This document shows, in pieces, positions 13,626 through 21,100 of a stretch of DNA of 21,100 nucleotides. Source of the stretch: Candidatus Buchananbacteria bacterium RIFCSPLOWO2_02_FULL_46_11b (lineage in GTDB: Bacteria > Patescibacteriota > Patescibacteriia > Buchananbacterales > UBA6539); assembly GCA_001817615.1 (NCBI GenBank), contig MHIR01000007.1:1-21100 (forward strand), in the 5' to 3' direction. A model generated the notes under the pieces. It was not told the origin of the DNA. It worked only from the letters and a program-made list of their open reading frames with translations, and ran no database searches. How positions within the stretch are numbered: position 1 is the first letter of the stretch; every line of letters starts with the position of its first letter. Both the position numbers and the translations under genes were made by a program.

Positions 13626-13679
13626 TTTTAAAACCGAAACAAACGAGTAAAAGTTTAATAATTCATAAATAACATTAAT

Positions 13680-14342
13680 ATGAAAATGAACAACAAAATA
13701 GTCGGTATCATTGCCGCCATTGTTATCCTGGCCGCGGGGATTCTATTATTCGCGCCAAAGCCGGAAGAAAAAAAGATTGATCCGCTGGGCGAGCTGGTTT
13801 TTATCAAGGCCGATTTGCCGCCGGAATTGACTGAACAGTATCAAAAACTTTTTGACGCGGCCAAAAACGATATTCAAAAAGATCCGGGCAAATACATGGC
13901 CTGGATCCAGATCGGCCAGACGAAATTGGACGCCGGCGATTATGAGGGCGCCGAAAGAGCCTGGCGCCATATTGCCGAATTAAAGCCGGATTCTTATGTC
14001 GCTTTTAGGCAATTAGGCTATTTATACGGCTATGTCGTTCATGATTTTCCAAAAGCCGAGGCCGCTTACCGGGAAGTAATCAAGCGCGATGCCGGATTAG
14101 CGGACAGTTATACTTCATTATATGATATTTATCGTTCTTGGGAAGGCAAAGAATCTTTGGCCCCGCAGATTTTATTGGAAGGCCTGCAAAATCTTAAAGA
14201 CGAGCCTTATTTAATCGCGGCTTTGGCCCGCCATTACCGGTATAATAACGAAATAGATAAGGCGATTGAGTATTTTGAAAAATTATTGGCCGTTGATCCG
14301 CAGAATCAAGAAGCCCAAGAGGCCTTGAAAAACCTGAAATAA
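13680..14342 (+). CDS. Membrane-anchored TPR protein
   Basis: 220 residues. An N-terminal membrane helix (about 7-25) after M-K-M-N-N-K is followed by a linker and a tetratricopeptide array from about 60 to 218. Repeats are visible as A-W-I-Q-I-G-Q-T-K-L-D-A-G-D-Y-E-G-A with A-W-R-H-I-A-E-L-K-P-D (about 73-104), A-F-R-Q-L-G-Y-L-Y-G with A-A-Y-R-E-V-I-K-R-D (about 107-137), and A-A-L-A-R-H-Y-R-Y-N-N-E-I-D-K-A-I-E-Y-F-E-K-L-L (about 179-203) followed by V-D-P-Q-N. The protein is probably tethered outside the membrane as a protein-interaction scaffold; the partner is unknown. It converges on the glycosyltransferase at 14407 across a shared terminator. Confidence 0.85.
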   Translation: MKMNNKIVGIIAAIVILAAGILLFAPKPEEKKIDPLGELVFIKADLPPELTEQYQKLFDAAKNDIQKDPGKYMAWIQIGQTKLDAGDYEGAERAWRHIAELKPDSYVAFRQLGYLYGYVVHDFPKAEAAYREVIKRDAGLADSYTSLYDIYRSWEGKESLAPQILLEGLQNLKDEPYLIAALARHYRYNNEIDKAIEYFEKLLAVDPQNQEAQEALKNLK

Positions 14343-14356
14343 CCGCAGTTTTTGAC

Positions 14357-14400
14357 AAAAAAACCGCTAAGCTGTTCACAAAGCGGCGCGGCGGTTTTTT
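14357..14400. terminator. Bidirectional terminator between convergent genes
   Basis: AAAAAACCGC (14358-14367) pairs with GCGGTTTTTT (14391-14400) around an imperfect inner stem. The T-run after the stem on the plus strand ends the TPR gene transcript, and the A-run before it acts as a T-run for the minus-strand glycosyltransferase. Confidence 0.85.
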
Positions 14401-14406
14401 AATTAT

Positions 14407-15549
14407 TTAATTCAAATAGATTTTTTCCGTTTCCCCAAGCATTTTTTCCAGGCGGAATTTTTGAGAAACGTCAATTTTTGCCTGCCGGCCAAGCCGCGGG
14501 GCCAGATTTTTATCTGATAAAATCTTATTTATCGTGCCGGCCAATTCTTCCGGGTCAGCCGGTTTGACGAGCAAGCCGTTTTCTCCGTCAATAATCATCT
14601 CCGGATTGCCGCCGACTTCGGTGGCGATAATCGGCTTGGCGGCTTGCATCGCTTCCAAGATCGTATAAGAAAATCCTTCTTTGATTGAAGGCAGGACAAA
14701 TAAATCAAAAGCGGATAAATACTTATAAGCTTCGGGCTTGGCGCCGGACAGTAAAAAATTATTTTTCAAGCCCAGATTTTCTATTTCTTTTTCCAGCTTC
14801 GGCCGCAGTTCGCCTTCGCCGATTAAAACAAAAAAAACTTCCGGATGCGCGGAAATAATTTCGGCGGCGGCTTTGATTAAAAAACTAAGCCCTTTAGTTT
14901 CATAAAAATTGGCAATCGCGCCGATTATAATTTTATCTTGGGGCAGGCCCAATTCAATTTTTCCGGCCGCCGGCTCAAGAAAAATCAAAGGAGGAATGCC
15001 GTTATTTATCGTAATCAGCTTGTTTGGCCGGCAGATTTTATGAATTAACCCCTGCTGGCGGTCAAATTCCGAAACGCAGATCAGCTTGTCTTTAAACATG
15101 GCCGTCATCTTTTCCAGCCAGATATAAAATATTTTTTTGGCCCGGCTCATGGGTTCATTGAAGACAAAGCCGTGGACCGTGTAAATCAGCCGATGCTTTT
15201 GGCTGTTTAATGAATGGCGAGCCAAGAATGACGCCAGGGAGCCGACAATGCTCGCTTTACTGCTGTTTAAATGGACAATATCCGGCCTTATTGCCTTAAT
15301 TAGGCGGCAGATCTCAATAGTAGCCAAAAGGTCGGAAACGGGGCTGATTTCGCGCGTTAAATGCTTAATTTTGGCGGTTTTAACGCCCCTTGAGGCTAAT
15401 TTGGGGAACAATTCCTGGTCGCCGCCGGCCGCCACAATCACTTCAAATTCGTTTTTAGGCAAGTTGGTTGCCAAATCAAAAACATAGCGCTGGGCTCCGC
15501 CCCATTCCGATTGGGTAATAATGTATAAAATTTTGCTTATTTTAGCCAT
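14407..15549 (-). CDS. GT4-family glycosyltransferase
   Basis: 380 residues with the GT-B two-domain fold. N-domain: S-E-W-G-G-A-Q-R-Y-V near 14-23 (acceptor-side glycine loop), H-L-N-S-S-K near 93-98, and T-V-H-G-F-V near 124-129. C-domain: I-I-I-G-A-I-A-N-F-Y-E-T-K-G near 207-220, V-L-I-G-E-G-E-L near 241-248, and the retaining-transferase EX7E motif with Glu291 and Glu299 in K-E-G-F-S-Y-T-I-L-E-A-M, followed by G-G-N-P-E-M-I near 313-319. It is cytoplasmic and adds a sugar from a nucleotide donor to a lipid-linked glycan; the specific sugar cannot be read. It lies on the opposite strand just before the glycan operon at 16071 and likely belongs to the same pathway. No Shine-Dalgarno. Confidence 0.93.
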   Translation of the reverse strand: MAKISKILYIITQSEWGGAQRYVFDLATNLPKNEFEVIVAAGGDQELFPKLASRGVKTAKIKHLTREISPVSDLLATIEICRLIKAIRPDIVHLNSSKASIVGSLASFLARHSLNSQKHRLIYTVHGFVFNEPMSRAKKIFYIWLEKMTAMFKDKLICVSEFDRQQGLIHKICRPNKLITINNGIPPLIFLEPAAGKIELGLPQDKIIIGAIANFYETKGLSFLIKAAAEIISAHPEVFFVLIGEGELRPKLEKEIENLGLKNNFLLSGAKPEAYKYLSAFDLFVLPSIKEGFSYTILEAMQAAKPIIATEVGGNPEMIIDGENGLLVKPADPEELAGTINKILSDKNLAPRLGRQAKIDVSQKFRLEKMLGETEKIYLN

Positions 15550-15580
15550 AATTTTAAGTTAAAAATTTTTTAAAAAAAGC

Positions 15581-15692
15581 TTGACCAAAAGCTAATTTTA
15601 TATAATAATGATAAGGTATAATCCCTTAATAAGCAAGTCAAAATTTTGCTAAATTTGTCCAATTCAGCCGGTCCGGCCAAGGCCGTTTTTTT
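15581..15692 (+). ncRNA. Candidate small RNA or leader in the 15550-16070 spacer
   Basis: Possible promoter TTGACC (15581-15586), 17 bases, AATAAT (15604-15609), then about 75 bases ending in CGGCCAAGGCCG (15674-15685) followed by seven T (15686-15692), a small terminator-like hairpin. The unit is bracketed by TCCCTTAATA (15622-15631) and TATTAAGGGA (15722-15731), again sharing the hairpin's axis. It contains no convincing coding frame. It could be a short RNA, a leader attenuator for the glycan operon, or another nested palindrome with no transcript. Confidence 0.25.
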
Positions 15693-15751
15693 AGTCAATT
15701 CGGGAGTGTTAGATGATTCCATATTAAGGGAAATAGTTTTTTGGTTTTAAT

Positions 15752-16012
15752 ATTTTTTGAGAAATAATAGACCTAAATTCCAAATTCCAAGCGCCAAATT
15801 CCAAACCCGCCTGCCTCGCCATTAACTTGGATTATTTAATGAATATTTTAATCCGGTTTTAATGGGTTTATTTGCAAAAAAATCTAAACGGCATGGCGGG
15901 CAGGCAAATTACAAGCACCAAATCACAAATTCAAAACGCGAAACTAAGGGTTTGAAAATTGGAATTTGTAATTTGTTTGGTCCGCCAGCTGGCGGATTGA
16001 ATTTGGAATTTC
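15752..16012. repeat. CAAATTCC-family repeat block before the glycan operon
   Basis: From the left: the 55-base partner (15752-15806) of 13571-13625; the 98-base element copy 3 (15806-15904); CAAATTACAA (15905-15914) facing TTGTAATTTG (15966-15975); and the perfect 16-base palindrome TCCGCCAGCTGGCGGA (15981-15996) inside GAATTTGGAATTT-type sequence. A 64-codon frame here only translates repeats. The last 58 bases before 16071 are AT-rich with no clear promoter. Confidence 0.75.
15806..15904 (+). repeat. 98-base dispersed element, copy 3
   Basis: Forward copy (99 bases here), about 90% identical by eye to 6145-6242, with the same GC-rich complementary ends and the shared AATCCGGTTTTAATGGG core. 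It abuts the 55-base repeat on its left, and CAAATTACAAGCACC on its right. Confidence 0.8.
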
Positions 16013-16070
16013 AACCGCTTGTATTTAATGGCAAATTTATGACTTCATTAAAGTAAATATTAATTAAATT

Positions 16071-17354
16071 ATGTCAGAAACTAAAATTTGCGTCGTCGGG
16101 CTGGGCTATGTCGGCCTGCCTCTGGCCTGTCTGCTTTCAAAAAAATATCAAGTCTTCGGCTTTGACATCAGCGAAAAAAAAATCAATGATTTAAAAAACG
16201 GCTTTGATGAAACCGGAGAAATCGGAAAAGATTTAAAAAATTATCAGATTGAGTATTCAAACAGTCCGGCGATTATCAGCCAGGCGAATTTTATTATTAT
16301 TGCCGTGCCGACGCCGGTTGATGAAAACAAAGACCCGGATCTGACTTTGGTGGAAAACGCCTCAAAACTGGCCGGCCGGAATTTAAGCCGGGGTTCAATC
16401 GTGGTTTACGAAAGCACGGTTTTTCCGGGCTGCAGCGAAGAAATATGCTTGCCGATTTTGGAAAAAGAATCCGGCTTGAAATTGGGAATTGATTTTAAGC
16501 TCGGTTATTCGCCCGAGCGGGTCAATCCCGGCGACAAAGAACATGCGATTGACAAAATTTTTAAAATTGTTTCCGGCAGCGATACCGAGGCTTTGGCAGA
16601 AATCGCCGAGGTTTACGGTTCCATTACCCAAGTCCATAAGGCGCCTAATATTAAAGTGGCCGAAGCGGCCAAGGTGATTGAAAATATCCAGCGGGATTTG
16701 AATATCGCTTTGATGAATGAACTGGCTTTGATTTTTGACCGCCTGGGCCTAAATACCAAAGATGTCATTGAAGCGGCCGGCACCAAATGGAATTTCCATA
16801 AATACCAGCCGGGCTTAGTCGGCGGCCATTGCATCGGCGTTGACCCTTATTACCTTACTTACAAAGCCCAGCAGCTCGGCTATGAGCCCAAAGTGATTTT
16901 GGCCGGCCGGGGAGTCAATGAATATATGGCGGAATTTGTGGCCGGTAAATTGGCCGGTAATAAGAGAGTTTTGATAATGGGGCTTACCTTCAAGGAAAAT
17001 GTGCCGGACATAAGGAACAGCAAGGCCAAAGATTTAATCAGCCAGCTCAAGCCCCGGGTGATTGAAATATTCGGTTATGACCCTTTGCTTAATGAATTAA
17101 AAAATGAAGGCCGGGCGATTTTTAATAATTTGCTTTTTGGTTTGCCGGAGAAAAATATTATTTCAAGCTGGCCGCCATCGGAAAAATTTCAAGCGATTAT
17201 TGTTTTCAGTCCCCATGATATTTTTAAAGAAGAAAAATATTCTTTAGCCAATTTGATAAAAATTTGCGGCGGCAATCCGGTTTTATTTGACATCAAAGGC
17301 TTTTACGATAAAACCGAAGCGGAAAAATTGGGCTTTAAGTATTTAACGCTTTAA
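16071..17354 (+). CDS. UDP-N-acetylhexosamine 6-dehydrogenase (nucleotide-sugar dehydrogenase)
   Basis: 427 residues, the usual length of the UDP-glucose/GDP-mannose dehydrogenase family. NAD-binding Rossmann motif G-L-G-Y-V-G at 10-15; the P-T-P-V-D-E near 80-85 is typical of the WbpA/TviB/WbpO branch; E-S-T-V-F-P-G at 114-120; conserved substrate loop Y-S-P-E-R-V-N-P-G near 146-154; catalytic thiol Cys254 in G-G-H-C-I-G-V-D-P-Y-Y-L; and the C-terminal T-F-K-E-N-V-P-D-I-R-N-S near 307-318. It oxidises C6 of a UDP-GlcNAc/GalNAc-type sugar to the uronic acid with two NAD+. The exact epimer cannot be told. It is the first gene of the glycan operon and implies an acidic surface sugar. No Shine-Dalgarno is seen. 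Confidence 0.92.
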   Translation: MSETKICVVGLGYVGLPLACLLSKKYQVFGFDISEKKINDLKNGFDETGEIGKDLKNYQIEYSNSPAIISQANFIIIAVPTPVDENKDPDLTLVENASKLAGRNLSRGSIVVYESTVFPGCSEEICLPILEKESGLKLGIDFKLGYSPERVNPGDKEHAIDKIFKIVSGSDTEALAEIAEVYGSITQVHKAPNIKVAEAAKVIENIQRDLNIALMNELALIFDRLGLNTKDVIEAAGTKWNFHKYQPGLVGGHCIGVDPYYLTYKAQQLGYEPKVILAGRGVNEYMAEFVAGKLAGNKRVLIMGLTFKENVPDIRNSKAKDLISQLKPRVIEIFGYDPLLNELKNEGRAIFNNLLFGLPEKNIISSWPPSEKFQAIIVFSPHDIFKEEKYSLANLIKICGGNPVLFDIKGFYDKTEAEKLGFKYLTL

Positions 17355-17360
17355 TTTAAA

Positions 17361-18482
17361 ATGAAAGTCTTGATTTTTTCCTTAGCTTACATGCCCTTTA
17401 TCGGCGGCGCGGAATTGGCCGCCAAAGAAATAACCGACCGTATCAGCGGGATTGATTTTGACATGATTACCGTCAATCTGGACGGCCGGCAAAAATCTTT
17501 TGAGAAAATCGGCAATATCAATATCTACCGGCTCGGCCGCGGCCGGCTGGCCAAATACTTTTTTCCCTTCGCCGCCTTCAAGTTTGCCGCTGAATTGCAC
17601 CAAAAAAATCAATACGGCGCGGTTTGGGCGATTATGGCCAATCAGGCCGGCTTAGCGGCTTTGAGATTTAAAAATAAATTTCCGCGGGTAAAATACCTGC
17701 TGACTTTACAGGAAGGCGATTCATTGAAAAGAATTTGGAGCCGGACTTGGTTTATGCGGTCAAGATATAAAAAAATTTATCAAAGCGCCGATGGCATTCA
17801 GGCCATCAGCACTTTTTTGGCCCGGCGGGCGAAAAAATACGGTTATCGGGGCAAAATTGAAGTTGTGCCCAATGGCGTTGACTTGTCAAATTTCCGGCAA
17901 AATTTGTCGGCTGAAAATATAGAAAATATTAGATCCAAGCTGGGTTTGGTTAAAGAAGATAAGGTGGTGGTGACGATTTCGCGCCTGGTTTATAAAAACG
18001 GCGTTGATACTTTAGTCAAGGCGATTAAGGATTTGCCGGTTAAGGTTTTGATTATCGGCCGCGGCGCCTGGGAGATAAAATTAAAAACCCTGGCCCAGGA
18101 ATTGGGCGTGAAAGACCGGGTGCTGTTTTTGGGTTACATCGGCCAAAAAGACCTGCCCCAATATTTAAAGCTGGCCGATGTTTTTGTCCGCACCTCGCGC
18201 TCCGAAGGCTTGGGCTCGGCGTTTTTGGAAGCCATGGCCGTTGACGTGCCGGTCATCGGCACGAAGGTCGGCGGCATTCCGGATTTTTTAAAAGAAGGGG
18301 AAACGGGGCTGTTCTCCGAAGTCAATAATCCAAGCGACTTGGCGGCAAAAATCCGAATCTTGCTGGCGGATGAAAATTTGCGGCAGAAATTGATTAAAAA
18401 CGGCCGGGAATTGGTTTTGCGGGATTACGACTGGCGGCCGATTGCCGAAAAAATGAAATTAATTATTTCCCGTTTATCATAA
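17361..18482 (+). CDS. GT4-family glycosyltransferase
   Basis: 373 residues, GT-B fold. N-domain: F-I-G-G-A-E-L-A-A-K-E near 13-23. The middle has V-P-N-G-V-D near 169-174, and V-V-T-I-S-R-L-V-Y-K-N-G near 203-214 starts the donor domain. The EX7E motif is Glu282 and Glu290 in S-E-G-L-G-S-A-F-L-E-A-M, followed by G-T-K-V-G-G-I-P-D-F near 300-309. A retaining transferase working on the cytoplasmic face. It starts six bases after the dehydrogenase stop and ends in TAATG overlapping the next start by one base, so translational coupling is likely. The sugar is unknown; the uronic-acid product of the preceding gene is a natural guess. Confidence 0.93.
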   Translation: MKVLIFSLAYMPFIGGAELAAKEITDRISGIDFDMITVNLDGRQKSFEKIGNINIYRLGRGRLAKYFFPFAAFKFAAELHQKNQYGAVWAIMANQAGLAALRFKNKFPRVKYLLTLQEGDSLKRIWSRTWFMRSRYKKIYQSADGIQAISTFLARRAKKYGYRGKIEVVPNGVDLSNFRQNLSAENIENIRSKLGLVKEDKVVVTISRLVYKNGVDTLVKAIKDLPVKVLIIGRGAWEIKLKTLAQELGVKDRVLFLGYIGQKDLPQYLKLADVFVRTSRSEGLGSAFLEAMAVDVPVIGTKVGGIPDFLKEGETGLFSEVNNPSDLAAKIRILLADENLRQKLIKNGRELVLRDYDWRPIAEKMKLIISRLS

Positions 18483-19909
18483 TGAATCAAGATTCTAAAA
18501 AAATCATCATCATGGGCGCCGGCCCGGCGGGTTTGGCCGCCGGTTTGGAATTGGCAAAAAACCGCCAGTCAGTTTTAATCGCCGAAGCCGACAATCAAGT
18601 CGGCGGAATTTCCCGGACCGTGAATTATAAAGGCTATAATTTTGATATCGGCGGCCACCGGTTTTTTACCAAAGAAAAAGAAGTGCAAGAGCTTTGGCAA
18701 GAGATTCTGCCCGATGATTTTTTGAAGCGCCCGCGCCTGTCTCGGATTTATTATAATAATAAATTCTTTTATTATCCGTTAAAGCCGTTTGACGCTTTAA
18801 AGAATATCGGGCTGATTAAATCGTTTGGCATCGTTATCAGCTATGCCGCCACGCGGCTGAAATATTATCTGGGGCCAAAAATTCCGGCTTTAAGCTTTGA
18901 AGACTGGGTTTCCCGGCGCTTTGGCAAGAAACTTTTTAATATTTTTTTTAAAACTTACACGGAAAAAGTCTGGGGCATACCGACTGATCAGATCGGCGCC
19001 GAATGGGCGTCGCAGAGGATCAAAGGCCTGTCGCTTCTGCGGGCCCTAAAAGACGCTTTTTTCCCCGATAAAAATAAATTGACCAGTCTGATTGACGAGT
19101 TTTCCTACCCCCGCTTCGGCTGCGGCATGATGTATGACCGGCTGGCCGAAATTTATAAAGATCAGGGCGGGGAATTAAGCCTGAATTCCCGGGTGGCGGG
19201 CGTAAATATTGAAAACGATAAAGTCAAAAGCGTTATTTTACAAACGCCCGGCGGCTCAAAAGAAGAATTGGCCGACTATTTTATTTCCACTATTCCTTTG
19301 CCGGAATTAATTAAAATAATAAAGCCCCAGGCGCCAAAAGAGATTTTGGCCGCGGCCGGGAAGTTAAAGTTTCGGGCATTTATTTCCGTTTGTTTGATTA
19401 TTGATCAGCCGGAAATTTTTCCCGATACCTGGATTTATATCCATTCGCCCGAAGTCAAAGTCGGCCGCATCCAGAATTTCAAGCAGTGGAGCCCTTATCT
19501 GGTGCCGGATCCTTCAAAAACAACTTTAGGCCTGGAGTATTTTTGTTTTGCCGGCGACGAGCTTTGGCAAATGAGCAATGAAAGTTTAATCAAGCTGGCT
19601 GAAAAAGAGCTGGAAAAAATCGGTTTGGGCCGGACCCAAGACGTGATTGACGGCTTCGTGGTTAAGTTAAAAAACGTTTATCCGATTTACCAAATTGGCT
19701 ATCAGGAACCCCTGAAAAAAATAATTAATTACTTGCAAGGCATTAAAAATTTGCAAATCATCGGCCGCGGCGGAATTTTTCGGTATAACAATATGGATCA
19801 TTCAATCTTAACCGGCCTTTACGCCGCCCGCAATATTTTAGGAGGAAACTATGATATTTTAAACATTAATCTCGAGGAAGAATATCATGAAATGGCAAGA
19901 AAAAATTAA
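18482..19909 (+). CDS. FAD-dependent oxidoreductase of the amine-oxidase/UDP-galactopyranose-mutase-like group
   Basis: 475 residues. FAD-binding Rossmann motif M-G-A-G-P-A-G-L-A-A-G at 11-21 and the GG-doublet Q-V-G-G-I-S-R-T at 39-46. The segment D-I-G-G-H-R-F-F-T-K at 55-64 is the mark of the protoporphyrinogen-oxidase/UGM-like family found in polysaccharide clusters. C-terminal FAD contact: G-R-G-G-I-F-R-Y-N-N-M-D-H-S near 427-440. Length is above the usual 370-400 of true UDP-galactopyranose mutases, and the mutase signature cannot be confirmed, so the substrate (a nucleotide sugar or a lipid-linked sugar) is open. Coupled to both neighbours: TAATG with the gene before, 23-base overlap with the gene after. 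Translation through its 3' end contains GGAGGAAACTATG, judged coincidental. Confidence 0.88.
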   Translation: MNQDSKKIIIMGAGPAGLAAGLELAKNRQSVLIAEADNQVGGISRTVNYKGYNFDIGGHRFFTKEKEVQELWQEILPDDFLKRPRLSRIYYNNKFFYYPLKPFDALKNIGLIKSFGIVISYAATRLKYYLGPKIPALSFEDWVSRRFGKKLFNIFFKTYTEKVWGIPTDQIGAEWASQRIKGLSLLRALKDAFFPDKNKLTSLIDEFSYPRFGCGMMYDRLAEIYKDQGGELSLNSRVAGVNIENDKVKSVILQTPGGSKEELADYFISTIPLPELIKIIKPQAPKEILAAAGKLKFRAFISVCLIIDQPEIFPDTWIYIHSPEVKVGRIQNFKQWSPYLVPDPSKTTLGLEYFCFAGDELWQMSNESLIKLAEKELEKIGLGRTQDVIDGFVVKLKNVYPIYQIGYQEPLKKIINYLQGIKNLQIIGRGGIFRYNNMDHSILTGLYAARNILGGNYDILNINLEEEYHEMARKN

Positions 19910-21044
19910 AAATTTAACAAAAAATCCCTGGAGCCATTTAATTTTTTTGGCCTTGCTTTTAGCGTTATTTTACGGCCAAACCTCTTTTAATTTAATGGCC
20001 GGCGGCTGGTATCAGCTGTTTGTTGAAAAAATAGTTGATGAAGGTCAAATTGATTTTTCTCTTCCCGGTTTTCACGGCGCTGATTTCATAACCTTGCCGA
20101 TTTATTATTTTTTCCGTTCCTCCCGATCAACCGCGATTCTTGATATCGCGGCCGCGTTTTTAAATATATTTTTAATTTATCTGGCGGTAAAAGAAATATT
20201 TAAGAATAAAAAATTTGGCATTTTCGCGGCCTATCTTTATCTTTTAAATCCTTTTACTTACGCCAACGCTTTCCGGGGCGATCATCATACCCCGATGATT
20301 ACGTTTACTTTGCTGGGCTTGTATCTGTTGTTTAAAAATTCAAAACTGGCTTTTTTTGCTTTTGGCCTGTCTTATATCAGCCGGCCTTTTGCCGTTGCTT
20401 TGTTTCCCTTATTCATCTACCGGAATAAAATCCGCCAATTTATTTTAAGCTTGTCCATTCCTCTTATTTATGTAATCGCCGAATATTGGCAAACGGGCAA
20501 GATTATGATCGGCGAGCATCCTGATTTTACGCCGGCTAATCTGTTTTCCTTAAAGCGATTCGCCTTGAATTTAATTTATGCCTTCCAAAATTATTTCAGC
20601 GTCCATAATTATTCTTTTCTTAATTCGGTCGCGCCCGGCGACATGATCCATCTCTCGCCCTTTATCAGCTTTTTGGCCCTGATCGGAATCTTAAACTACA
20701 AAAAATATTTTCCCGATAAAAAATTATTTTATTCTTTATTGATTTCCGCGGCCATCGCTTTATTTATTCCGGCTTCATTTTATCATCTGGACATGTGGTA
20801 TCTTTGGGTTTTTAATTTTCTTTTAATCCTGCTTGCTTTGCCGGTCTTGGTGAAATTTACAAAAATTATTCCCCTAGTGGCGCTTAGTTTTTTCTTCCAA
20901 TTTTTTTATGTTTATCTGACCTACCGGCATATTTTTTGGAATGGTTATGGAATTTTTTTAATTCCGGGGGCGATTTTAATCGTCAGCTTGATTTATCTCG
21001 CCAGTCAATTTTTAGCAAATAGACAAAATAATTATAATGCCTAA
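19887..21044 (+). CDS. Polytopic membrane protein, possibly a GT-C-type glycosyltransferase
   Basis: 385 residues with about ten hydrophobic helices. The first (about 15-35) is followed by an extracytoplasmic loop with acidic residues (V-D-E-G-Q-I-D near 50-56, H-G-A-D-F near 63-67). A second polar loop holds Y-A-N-A-F-R-G-D-H-H-T-P (about 125-136). A large acidic first loop and many helices fit the GT-C fold, used by polyprenyl-phosphate-dependent transferases and mannosyltransferases, but I see no decisive family motif; a flippase or polymerase is the alternative. It is one of only two genes here with a Shine-Dalgarno-like site (GAGGAAG, 19873-19879), although this lies within the preceding gene. 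It overlaps the next gene by eight bases. Confidence 0.75.
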   Translation: MKWQEKIKNLTKNPWSHLIFLALLLALFYGQTSFNLMAGGWYQLFVEKIVDEGQIDFSLPGFHGADFITLPIYYFFRSSRSTAILDIAAAFLNIFLIYLAVKEIFKNKKFGIFAAYLYLLNPFTYANAFRGDHHTPMITFTLLGLYLLFKNSKLAFFAFGLSYISRPFAVALFPLFIYRNKIRQFILSLSIPLIYVIAEYWQTGKIMIGEHPDFTPANLFSLKRFALNLIYAFQNYFSVHNYSFLNSVAPGDMIHLSPFISFLALIGILNYKKYFPDKKLFYSLLISAAIALFIPASFYHLDMWYLWVFNFLLILLALPVLVKFTKIIPLVALSFFFQFFYVYLTYRHIFWNGYGIFLIPGAILIVSLIYLASQFLANRQNNYNA

Positions 21045-21100
21045 AATATTAATCGCCACCGGCATCTATCCGCCCGATATCGGCGGGCCGGCGACAATTC
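21037..21100 (+). CDS. GT4-family glycosyltransferase, 5' end (partial)
   Basis: The frame opens at ATG 21037, overlapping the previous stop by eight bases, and runs off the window after 21 residues: M-P-K-I-L-I-A-T-G-I-Y-P-P-D-I-G-G-P-A-T-I. The 'ATGIYPPDIGGPAT' opening is a characteristic N-terminal strand and glycine loop of GT4 transferases. The EX7E motif would be outside the window. It continues the coupled glycan operon. Confidence 0.85.
   Translation, partial: MPKILIATGIYPPDIGGPATI

Noticed and set aside
15862..16056. 64-codon frame on the plus strand before the glycan operon
   Set aside because: It starts inside the 98-base element and then translates the CAAATTCC repeat; not a gene.
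19842..19862. Perfect GGAGG followed by ATG at 19851
   Set aside because: The frame stops after three codons, and the bases encode G-G-N-Y-D in the FAD enzyme; taken as coincidence.

Overview
The window looks like a chromosomal contig from a Patescibacteria/CPR bacterium, most likely Parcubacteria-like. Reasons: standard code; moderate-GC genes separated by very AT-rich spacers; almost no Shine-Dalgarno sequences; a stand-alone PilT ATPase; a large repetitive secreted surface protein with a typical CPR N-terminal module; an ECF sigma factor paired with a DUF5667 protein; a free-standing four-helix-bundle (S23/IVP) gene; and spacers full of CAAATTCC-type repeats. The lineage call is inference from gene content, not from a marker gene.

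Layout. 1-134: tail of a possible Nudix gene. 178-1221: PilT. 1444-4627: five small uncharacterised genes, four of them membrane or lipoprotein. 4924-6084: a membrane-anchored HtrA/PDZ protein that has lost two catalytic residues. 6389-6676 (minus): a small helix-turn-helix regulator with a dyad at its promoter. 6677-7146: a 470-base spacer holding a nested palindrome and a good sigma-70-type promoter. 7147-8542: sigma factor and DUF5667 protein, overlapping. 8543-8950: a long hairpin, a promoter and a candidate structured leader, ahead of the 1254-residue surface protein (8951-12715), which ends at a strong terminator. 13018-13488: S23-family protein. 13680-15549: a TPR protein and a glycosyltransferase in convergent orientation, sharing a bidirectional terminator. 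16071-21100: a tightly packed surface-glycan operon (nucleotide-sugar 6-dehydrogenase, GT4, FAD oxidoreductase, polytopic membrane protein, GT4) that runs off the window.

How the genes may work together. The window is about the cell envelope: a pilus retraction motor, membrane proteins of unknown role, a surface-layer-like protein under possible extracytoplasmic sigma control, and enzymes that would build an acidic-sugar surface glycan.

The most unusual signal is in the spacers. Most of the longer spacers are built as nested palindromes around a common axis, made from short 8-10 base units whose sequence differs from locus to locus. A 98-base element with terminal inverted repeats occurs three times, in both orientations. 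One repeat family runs into the 5' end of the S23 gene. A 55-base near-identical inverted pair flanks the TPR/glycosyltransferase gene pair. All of this was read by eye; no alignment, folding or database search was run.
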